Origin: CAYQPF01 sp964419225
Lineage (GTDB): Bacteria > Cloacimonadota > Cloacimonadia > Cloacimonadales > CAYQPF01
Assembly (NCBI GenBank): GCA_964419225.1
Contig: CAYQPF010000087.1
Location: 1-21,330 of the forward strand
Direction of reading: 5' to 3'
Length of the DNA stretch: 21,330 nucleotides
Shown here: positions 16,125-21,330 of the stretch, piece after piece
Numbering within the stretch: the first letter of the stretch is position 1
Layout of the letters: every line of letters starts with the position of its first letter
Program-made: the position numbers and the translations under genes
The notes under the pieces: generated by a model
What the model was told of the DNA's origin: nothing
Seen by the model: the letters and a program-made list of their open reading frames with translations, nothing else
Databases searched by the model: none

Positions 16125-16130
16125 TATATA

Positions 16131-16166
16131 TTGTCCATTTAGTCCATAAAGTCCATATTGTCCATT
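16131..16166 (+). repeat. Nonamer tandem repeat, consensus WWGTCCATA
   Basis: Four 9-nt units (TTGTCCATT, TAGTCCATA, AAGTCCATA, TTGTCCATT), with a decayed fifth. The order of the first two bases (TT, TA, AA) is the same as in the cluster at 18844-18888. Confidence 0.85.
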
Positions 16167-16232
16167 GGGACCATCAGTACTCTGCCAAAAAATGAAAGAA
16201 TTTCAGTTGTAAAGTGCTCTCCCATCAGGTCC

Positions 16233-16261
16233 AAAAAAACCTCCGGAATTAATTCCGGAGG
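16233..16261 (-). terminator. Intrinsic terminator for the secreted repeat-protein gene
   Basis: A perfect 22-nt palindrome (CCTCCGGAATT and its complement, 16240-16261) followed on the - strand by T7 (16239-16233). It lies about 200 nt beyond the stop at 16462, leaving a long 3' untranslated region. Confidence 0.88.
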
Positions 16262-16461
16262 CATTCTTTGTTTAACTATATTCCTTAAGATTTCCTCTTA
16301 ATTGGTTTTCTTCAAATTCACTGAGAAATAGAATATTCAAATATTCAACTTCTCAAATATGCTGCTTACTAAAACTACTTAAAGAACATATCATGTGATT
16401 ATTGGTCTGAGACTATCAACACCTGGAATATGATATCTGAACCATATGCCGGACGCTAGAC

Positions 16462-18450
16462 CTACTTTAAGATAATCATTTTTCTGGTTTGACTTGCTGT
16501 CGGTGAGGTAAGCTTATAGAAATATACACCGCTTCCGCAAAGGTTGCCCTTGTTGTCTTTACCGTTCCAGGTCAAAGTATGCGTCCCTTCATTTACTGAG
16601 AAAGTTTTTACATTCTGACCAAGAATATTGAATATATTTACTGTAGCCGTAGTCCCGGTTTTAACTCTCACATTAATATTGGTCTTGTCGTTCACACGGA
16701 ATGGATTTGGATAATTACTGTCCATTGCTGTCTCCTGCAGAGCAGGTTCAACAGGATTATCGCTTAATGTTGCGGATAAAGGTCCATAAAGACTGTTGCT
16801 ACCACTAAAATCAACGCCTTCTAACCAATAATAATAAGTATTCCCTACTTCAACTTCGTTATCGATAAATTGATAGGTTTGCATTGTTGAACTATTATTA
16901 GCTGAAATCACAGATTGAGTAAGTTTAGTGGCAGTTGCATAACTCGATTCACTATTCCGATAAATATTATAACCTAACATTCCTGATTCACTCTGAGTTA
17001 CCCAGGTAAGATTAACATAATTTTCAGCTGTTAATACTGCGGTGAAAGCTGACAGTTCTACAGGTAAGTTGGTATCTACACCTAATGTGTAGATATCATA
17101 ATTGGAGTGGCTCCGATAATCCATCCAGGCATAACCAGCTTCAAAAGCTGTTTTATAAGTAATCATTGGATGTTCCTGATTGTCAACTTCTGTACAAATT
17201 CCGTATCCTCCGACTGCTCCACCACCAACAATTCCACCACCGGCATCCAAATGTTGACCGTAAATATCATATCCATTTGCCACTAAATTACGTCCGTCCT
17301 GCCAAACAATGATTGCACCGCCTAAACCATCTGCCACTGCTTGTGGATACATTTGATTTGAACCTTGAATTATGCAAACAGGAACAGCTGTTGCAGCATT
17401 CCATCCTATTGTAAATGATGTGGTTCCGGATATTTTTTGAGCATAGATATCATAGTTTGTATCACTTCTAAAATCCTGCCATACAATGATTGCAGAATTA
17501 AGACCCGCTCTTACTATCACAGGATTTATCTGATCAAAGGCTTGAGCAGTAGTTAATAATACTCCGTTAGCTGTCCAGCTAATAGCATTTTCATAAACAC
17601 GTTGAGCATAGACATTATACTGAGTACTGTTAATTTTGTCCTGCCATACTATTATTGCACTTCCTACTCCATCATTAATCAGTTTTTGATTGGTTTGTTC
17701 ATAAGCAGCTATACATATAGGTACTCCACCACCCTGCCATAAAATTGAACATGTTGCGTTAACTCGTTGGGCATAAATATCCCAGCCCTGTACAGTAGGA
17801 TACAGCTGCTGATAAGTAATTATTGCTCCACCTGTTCCATCTTCACAAATCTCAGGGTTCTTCTGTTCACTGGTATCTGTAAGTAATGTTCCGTTAAATG
17901 TTCCGGTATATCCTCCGGCTGCATTAATATGCTGAATATAAATATTACCTTCTCCAGCTCTGCTATCACTCCAGGTTACATATGCACCTTCTGCTCCATC
18001 TGTAGCAAGCTTTGGACTAGATTGACTAAATGTATTTGCACACACTTCAAGACCATTTACTGTCCAATCCATTGAACCTATGGAAGTCAATCTCTGTACA
18101 TAAATGTCATCATTACCACCTCTGGAATCCTGCCAGCCTACTATAGCTCCGCCAACACCGTCACTCACCATAGATAACTCACTTGTCGGACTGGGATCTG
18201 TTGCTACAAGAATACCATTTAAACCCCACAACATGGTTCCTGTGGGACTTACTCTTTGAGCATAAACACGATAATTGCCTGTTCTGGCATCCATCCAGGC
18301 TACTATGGCACCACCGGCACCATCAGTTACTATTACCTGGGAAATTTGATTCAAAGGTGCATTTACAACCGCTGTACACGGTAAGACATCTTGGGCCCAG
18401 ATACTGATGCTGGCTAGAACAAGGATAATAAGAAAAATTGGCTTACACAC
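16462..18450 (-). CDS. Secreted repeat protein with fibronectin-III-like and T9SS/FlgD-like C-terminal domains
   Basis: 662 residues with a signal peptide (MCKPIFLIILVLASISIWAQ). Residues about 43-450 hold seven full repeats and a partial eighth of 53-60 residues, consensus DGxGGAIVxWQDxRxxxxDIYxQRV, then a GTMLWxxNG-like strand. This looks like a beta-propeller. A fibronectin-III-like segment follows (LPVELSAFTAVLT...VNLTWVTQSE). The last 84 residues begin NYPNPF and include GQNVKTF, LTWNGKDNKG and GSGVYFYKL, the FlgD-like or T9SS-type sorting domain common in FCB bacteria. It is therefore probably exported and attached at, or released from, the cell surface. The start is GTG 18450 with AGGAGG 5 nt upstream. 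It has its own promoter (18541-18569) and terminator. Ligand or function unknown. Confidence 0.85.
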   Translation of the reverse strand: MCKPIFLIILVLASISIWAQDVLPCTAVVNAPLNQISQVIVTDGAGGAIVAWMDARTGNYRVYAQRVSPTGTMLWGLNGILVATDPSPTSELSMVSDGVGGAIVGWQDSRGGNDDIYVQRLTSIGSMDWTVNGLEVCANTFSQSSPKLATDGAEGAYVTWSDSRAGEGNIYIQHINAAGGYTGTFNGTLLTDTSEQKNPEICEDGTGGAIITYQQLYPTVQGWDIYAQRVNATCSILWQGGGVPICIAAYEQTNQKLINDGVGSAIIVWQDKINSTQYNVYAQRVYENAISWTANGVLLTTAQAFDQINPVIVRAGLNSAIIVWQDFRSDTNYDIYAQKISGTTSFTIGWNAATAVPVCIIQGSNQMYPQAVADGLGGAIIVWQDGRNLVANGYDIYGQHLDAGGGIVGGGAVGGYGICTEVDNQEHPMITYKTAFEAGYAWMDYRSHSNYDIYTLGVDTNLPVELSAFTAVLTAENYVNLTWVTQSESGMLGYNIYRNSESSYATATKLTQSVISANNSSTMQTYQFIDNEVEVGNTYYYWLEGVDFSGSNSLYGPLSATLSDNPVEPALQETAMDSNYPNPFRVNDKTNINVRVKTGTTATVNIFNILGQNVKTFSVNEGTHTLTWNGKDNKGNLCGSGVYFYKLTSPTASQTRKMIILK

Positions 18451-18540
18451 GTTTTCCTCCTATGGAAGTCGTTTTTGTCAAGAAATCGTACAAATAGATT
18501 AAACAATTTTTACTTGTACTTACCTAAGGAATATAACTAT

Positions 18541-18569
18541 AGTATAACCTGTTTGACCCACGATGTCAA
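18541..18569 (-). promoter_or_regulatory. Sigma70-type promoter of the secreted repeat-protein gene
   Basis: On the - strand, TTGACA (18569-18564), a 17-nt spacer and TATACT (18546-18541). A perfect dyad TTTGAC-7 nt-GTCAAA (18552-18570) overlaps the -35 box and spacer and could be an operator. The leader to GTG 18450 would be about 85 nt. Confidence 0.75.
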
Positions 18570-18781
18570 AAATTTTAATAGTATTTTACTGTCAAAATAT
18601 TTTTTTACACAGTTGATGATAATACTCAGTAGATCAAAGCTAAAAGATTGTTATTTAATGTATTATAATTCTTTTTAAGTGATTTATTCTTCATAATATG
18701 CCTTCAATTTATTCTACTTTTTTTGTCTATTTTTCTCTCTTTTTCACCTTTTCGTTACCTGCTGTTTCCTTTAAATTGATA

Positions 18782-18807
18782 TAGAGACAGGGCATGCCCT
18801 GTCTCTA
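18782..18807. repeat. 26-bp perfect palindrome
   Basis: TAGAGACAGGGCA (18782-18794) is followed directly by its exact complement (18795-18807). Palindromes of the GTAGAGAC...GTCTCTAC type are known as dispersed elements in cyanobacteria and other phyla; I assign it to that general class by resemblance only. It opens repeat cluster D and has no T run, so it is not a terminator. Confidence 0.75.
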
Positions 18808-18821
18808 CCATAAGCACCAAC

Positions 18822-18842
18822 AAATCCTCAATCCTTGTCACT
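18822..18842 (+). repeat. Heptamer repeat, CAATCCT family
   Basis: Two clear 7-nt units (AAATCCT, CAATCCT) and a decayed third. Same family and strand as 15144-15171. Confidence 0.6.
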
Positions 18843-18843
18843 A

Positions 18844-18888
18844 TTGTCCATGTAGTCCATAAAGTCTATACTGTCCATATAGTCCATC
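18844..18888 (+). repeat. Nonamer tandem repeat, consensus WWGTCCATA
   Basis: Five 9-nt units (TTGTCCATG, TAGTCCATA, AAGTCTATA, CTGTCCATA, TAGTCCATC). Same family, strand and unit order as 16131-16166, 2.7 kb away. Confidence 0.85.
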
Positions 18889-18913
18889 TCTTTCCCTAAA
18901 TGTCAATTTCTCC

Positions 18914-18934
18914 CAACTCTCAACTTTCAAAAAC
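18914..18934 (+). repeat. Heptamer repeat, CAACTCT family
   Basis: Units CAACTCT, CAACTTT and a decayed CAAAAAC. Same family as 8112-8139. Confidence 0.65.
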
Positions 18935-18943
18935 CCTCCCCAG

Positions 18944-18957
18944 CTGCCGACTGCCAG
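18944..18957 (+). repeat. Heptamer pair, CTGCCGA family
   Basis: Two units (CTGCCGA, CTGCCAG) related to the ACTGCCT heptamers at 14900-14934 and 15198-15232. Confidence 0.5.
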
Positions 18958-18974
18958 CTATTCAAAAATATAAT

Positions 18975-19003
18975 TTGCTTTTCGTCCAAAAAAACTTTAT
19001 ATT
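18975..19003 (+). promoter_or_regulatory. Candidate ompA promoter
   Basis: TTGCTT (18975-18980), a 17-nt spacer and TATATT (18998-19003). The -35 box matches at only 3 of 6 positions. If used, it would give a leader of about 335 nt, consistent with the structured region that follows. Confidence 0.4.
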
Positions 19004-19196
19004 ATTAAGTGACAAGGTTACTTTTAGTGCTTCTCTCAGATGCTCTTGAAAGTCTATTATCTGGTGTTTGTGAATTTTATGAAATGAATTCCAACTTGAT
19101 CATCCTTAATTTAAATCTGTCAATAGTGACTTGATTATGGTCCAAAGAAATTTATCCAAATCCTTTTCACCAGAATATCATCCCACAATGACACTC

Positions 19197-19338
19197 GGTA
19201 TTCCTCAAGGTTGAGGCGGATACCCAAAAAAAATCATTCAACCTCCACTCCTCGCTATAAATGTTTTTAGAAACGAGGTTCCTAACAAACGCGTGAGTCT
19301 CTGCTGTCAAAGAAAGCCGTAAACTCACCGAAGGGGTG
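19197..19338 (+). promoter_or_regulatory. Structured ompA leader with competing helices around the RBS
   Basis: Helix 1: GGTAT/ATACC (19197-19201, 19220-19224) enclosing CCTCAA/TTGAGG (19203-19208, 19211-19216). A rival pairing AGGTTGA (19208-19214) with TCAACCT (19238-19244) would break it. Helix 2: CCTCG/CGAGG (19250-19254, 19274-19278). Helix 3: GTGAGT (19293-19298) with ACTCAC (19323-19328). Helix 4: CACC (19326-19329) with GGTG (19335-19338), which shares CAC with helix 3 and encloses the RBS AAGGGG (19331-19336). No known riboswitch consensus was recognised. A role in translation control is inference. Confidence 0.45.
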
Positions 19339-19343
19339 CTACC

Positions 19344-20918
19344 ATGAAATCAACTATTTTTTTCGCCATGTTGGCTTTAACGCTGTTTACTTTTAGCAAT
19401 GCCAACGCACAGTATGTCAGTCCCGATTGGAGTTATGGTCTTGAATATGGCTCAGCTTTGGGAGACAATCAGGGCAACCTTGAAGAATATGTTCCCCAAT
19501 ACCGTGCTCAAATTCAAATGAGAATTTCCCCACAAATTCAATCTCAGGTAGGCTTGGGATATTTCAGACTGCGTGCCAGATCAACAGGGTACTACGAAAC
19601 TCAGACACTCGCCAGCGATATCAGGTTTCTCTTTAGACCTTTTAAACTGAAACAAATGCTTCCTTACATCTATGCAGGTGGCGGTGTAACTAAAGACATG
19701 AGTACAGGCAGCACAAATTACCTGGCTATGATCCCTGTAGGGATGGGTATCCAAACCAAACTTGCTTCACAGTTAATGCTGGAATTCAACGCAGGTTATC
19801 ATTTAGTTCTTTCTGACAAATTGGATGGCCTCGCCAGAACTACTGAAATGAACAGATTCACAAGGGACAAACATGACGGTTATTACACTATTATGGTCGG
19901 TATTTCTTATTGCAAAGCTCCCAAGCTTTCTAATGCAGACTCCGATAAAGACGGTCTTAACGATGATCAGGAAAAACAGTTTGGTACAAATCCCAAAATA
20001 GCTGATACTGACGGTGACGGCCTAAACGATGGTGATGAAATCATGACTCACAAAACCGATCCTCTGAAAGCAGATACAGATGGTGATGGCCTTACTGATG
20101 GTAACGAAGTTAACATCTATATCAGTGATCCTCTCAGAGTTGACTCCGATAACGACGGTCTGAATGATGGAATAGAAGTTACCCAGTACAAAACAAATCC
20201 GAACCAGTCTGATTCTGATAAAGATGGTCTGAATGATTACGCTGAAGTAATGAGATATCATTCTGATGCCTTAGTCATTGATACCGATGCTGACGGAATT
20301 TCTGATGGTGATGAAGTAACAAAGTACCGCAGTGATGCCACCAAAATCGATACAGATAACGATGGTCTTGCTGATAATGAGGAAGTACTCAGATACAAAT
20401 CTGACCCAAACCAGGCAGATACCGACGGTGATGGCCTTAGTGACTTCCAGGAAGTAACTAAATACCGTACAGATCCTATCAAAATTGATAGTGATACCGG
20501 TGGAATGAATGATGGTGCCGAAGTCAGAACCAACAGAAATCCCACAGATCCAAGTGATGACTTATTTGAATTCATCAAAGGCAAGAAAGTAGTTTTACGT
20601 GGTATTAAATTTGCCTTCAACGAAGCTACTATCCTCCCGGATTCTGAGCCTATCTTACAAAAAGCAAAAAACTCTTTACAGGCTAATACAGATGTTACTA
20701 TCATCATTTCAGGACATACTGATAATGTCGGTGACGATGAATACAACAGAGGCTTATCGCAAAAACGTGCTCAGGCTGTAAAAGATTGGCTTGTTAACAA
20801 AGGAATAAACTCCAATAGAATGAAAGTAATAGGTAAAGGCGAAATCGAACCTGCAGGCAACAATGATACAGATGAAGGCCGTGCCGAAAATCGTCGTATT
20901 GAATTTACCGTGGAATAA
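19344..20918 (+). CDS. OmpA-family outer membrane protein with thrombospondin type-3 repeats
   Basis: 524 residues. A signal peptide (MKSTIFFAMLALTLFTFSNANA, 1-22) is followed by a beta-barrel-like domain (about 23-190, alternating strands such as YIYAGGGV and LEFNAGYHL). Nine type-3 Ca-binding repeats with a 23-residue period run from D199 to about 405 (DTDGDGLxDGxEV...TDP); the ninth is degenerate (DSDTGGMND). The C-terminal OmpA domain (about 414-524) binds peptidoglycan: SGHTDNVGDDEYNRGLSQKRA has the diaminopimelate-contacting pair D460 and R475. The protein should tie the outer membrane to the cell wall, with the repeats as a Ca-stiffened linker. The RBS AAGGGG lies 7 nt before the ATG, within a foldable leader. 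Transcribed divergently from the secreted repeat-protein gene. Confidence 0.94.
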   Translation: MKSTIFFAMLALTLFTFSNANAQYVSPDWSYGLEYGSALGDNQGNLEEYVPQYRAQIQMRISPQIQSQVGLGYFRLRARSTGYYETQTLASDIRFLFRPFKLKQMLPYIYAGGGVTKDMSTGSTNYLAMIPVGMGIQTKLASQLMLEFNAGYHLVLSDKLDGLARTTEMNRFTRDKHDGYYTIMVGISYCKAPKLSNADSDKDGLNDDQEKQFGTNPKIADTDGDGLNDGDEIMTHKTDPLKADTDGDGLTDGNEVNIYISDPLRVDSDNDGLNDGIEVTQYKTNPNQSDSDKDGLNDYAEVMRYHSDALVIDTDADGISDGDEVTKYRSDATKIDTDNDGLADNEEVLRYKSDPNQADTDGDGLSDFQEVTKYRTDPIKIDSDTGGMNDGAEVRTNRNPTDPSDDLFEFIKGKKVVLRGIKFAFNEATILPDSEPILQKAKNSLQANTDVTIIISGHTDNVGDDEYNRGLSQKRAQAVKDWLVNKGINSNRMKVIGKGEIEPAGNNDTDEGRAENRRIEFTVE

Positions 20919-21017
20919 TCTGGTGTAAATGATCAAAGTAATTGTGGATGCCGGATTCATTAATTATGAGATCTCTCTTACCCTGTGATTTAAATTGTGT
21001 GTTAACTTATGATCTTA

Positions 21018-21041
21018 AACAGTTGCTTACGTAGAACTGTT
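21018..21041. promoter_or_regulatory. Dyad upstream of the small membrane protein gene
   Basis: Perfect arms AACAGTT (21018-21024) and AACTGTT (21035-21041) with a 10-nt spacer, ending 1 nt before the RBS. It could be an operator or an RNA hairpin beside the RBS. A weak -10-like TATGAT lies at 21008-21013. Confidence 0.4.
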
Positions 21042-21055
21042 GAAAGGAGCTTAAA

Positions 21056-21211
21056 ATGTTGTGGACAGTTGTGATAATTTTAATTATTCTCTGGCTCTTA
21101 GGAATGGTCTCATCCTATACTATCGGTGGACTGATTCATATCTTGCTGGTGATAGCTGTAATTACGGTTTTAGTCCGGCTAATTAAGGGAAAAAATCCGA
21201 TCAAAGGTTGA
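21056..21211 (+). CDS. lmo0937-family small membrane protein
   Basis: 51 residues, beginning MLWTVVIILIILWLLGMVSS and ending in a basic tail (VRLIKGKNPIKG). The pattern MLW-hydrophobic-WLLG-SYT-GG-IH-LL-IA matches the widespread lmo0937 family (DUF5670), two short membrane helices with unknown role and often stress-linked. The ATG at 21056 has AAAGGAG at 21043-21049, 6 nt upstream. It follows ompA by 137 nt without an intervening T-run terminator and is closed by a strong terminator, so it may be read from ompA or from its own promoter. It is short enough to be missed by length-filtered gene calling. Confidence 0.88.
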   Translation: MLWTVVIILIILWLLGMVSSYTIGGLIHILLVIAVITVLVRLIKGKNPIKG

Positions 21212-21238
21212 TCGATACTGATTGTTAATCGGAAAACT

Positions 21239-21262
21239 CGCCTCGCAAGAGGCGTTTTTTTT
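21239..21262 (+). terminator. Intrinsic terminator after the lmo0937-family gene
   Basis: Stem CGCCTC (21239-21244) and GAGGCG (21249-21254) capped by a GNRA-type GCAA loop, followed by T8 (21255-21262). AAAA before the stem can pair with the T run, giving partial bidirectionality. Confidence 0.92.
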
Positions 21263-21330
21263 GCTGGAACGCTGGCTTTAGAGGCATCTGCATAATGCAA
21301 AATCTCCATCTATTGCACCGAAGGTGCATA
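21263..21330. other. Window edge, hairpins only
   Basis: A dyad TGCAT-A-ATGCA lies at 21288-21298, and a hairpin TGCACC (21314-21319)/GGTGCA (21323-21328) with loop GAA sits at the window end. It could be the start of another repeat element that continues outside. No gene is supported. Confidence 0.4.

Larger units (their letters stand above)
15972..16461. other. Intergenic region C (490 nt, no gene)
   Basis: It holds the AT-rich upstream region of the peroxiredoxin gene (15972-16070), where no confident promoter was found; repeat cluster C (16097-16166); the terminator at 16233-16261; and a 200-nt 3' untranslated stretch (16262-16461) of the secreted-protein gene in which I see no gene or repeat. 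Confidence 0.7.
18451..19343. other. Divergent intergenic region D (893 nt, no gene)
   Basis: The stretch lies between the divergently transcribed secreted-protein gene and ompA. It holds the promoter of the former (18541-18569), an AT-rich tract (18570-18780) with no gene, repeat cluster D (18782-18957), a candidate ompA promoter (18975-19003) and a long structured ompA leader. A 67-codon + strand frame at 18475-18678 lacks an RBS, overlaps the promoter and is rejected. Confidence 0.7.

Noticed and set aside
18475..18678. 67-codon + strand frame
   Set aside because: It has no RBS and overlaps the opposite-strand promoter; AT-rich chance frame.
19197..19343. Known riboswitch (cyclic di-GMP, preQ1, THF, SAM) before ompA
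   Set aside because: None of the conserved core motifs of these classes could be matched by eye, so it is described only as a structured leader.
20258..20746. 162-codon - strand frame inside ompA
   Set aside because: It is the antisense shadow of the type-3 repeats and OmpA domain; Ser/Pro-rich and without an RBS.

Overview
The window comes from an AT-rich, Gram-negative-type bacterial genome. It carries an RND/MFP/TolC pump, an outer-membrane OmpA with thrombospondin type-3 repeats, and a secreted protein ending in a T9SS/FlgD-like C-terminal domain. With the split glycine dehydrogenase (GcvPA + GcvPB) and repeat-rich intergenic DNA, this points to the FCB superphylum. A Cloacimonadota-like bacterium is my best guess; it rests on gene style only, since no rRNA or marker phylogeny is available here.

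Left part, + strand (1-6889). The window opens inside nusB, whose reading frame is broken by an in-frame TAA at 51-53. A tight cluster follows: a family-2 glycosyltransferase, a radical SAM/SPASM-like protein, a membrane protein with a degenerate PP2C-like cytoplasmic half and a PQQ/propeller-like extracytoplasmic half, and a small membrane protein with a strong RBS. A clear sigma70-type promoter at 4012-4039 then drives gcvPA-gcvPB, which overlap by 8 nt and end in a strong intrinsic terminator.

Middle, - strand (6913-18450). In the direction of transcription from the right: a large secreted repeat protein (18450-16462) with its own promoter and terminator; a Prx6-type peroxiredoxin (15959-15237); a tetR-tolC-MFP-RND efflux operon (14499-8254); and a two-domain GNAT acetyltransferase (7848-6913). 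The TetR regulator probably controls its own operon through dyads just upstream.

Right part, + strand (19344-21262). OmpA with nine Ca-binding type-3 repeats sits behind a long structured leader with mutually exclusive helices around its RBS. It is followed by a 51-residue lmo0937-family membrane protein and a strong terminator.

The most unusual content is between the genes. Four intergenic stretches (7.9-8.25 kb, 14.6-15.24 kb, 16.08-16.17 kb, 18.78-18.96 kb) are mosaics of short tandem repeats with periods of 7, 9 and 10 nt, plus hairpins and a near-identical 41-bp hairpin module. Nearly every family recurs in at least two stretches, always in the same orientation. A MITE-like inverted-repeat element lies upstream of tetR. 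No CRISPR array, tRNA, rRNA or transposase gene was seen.
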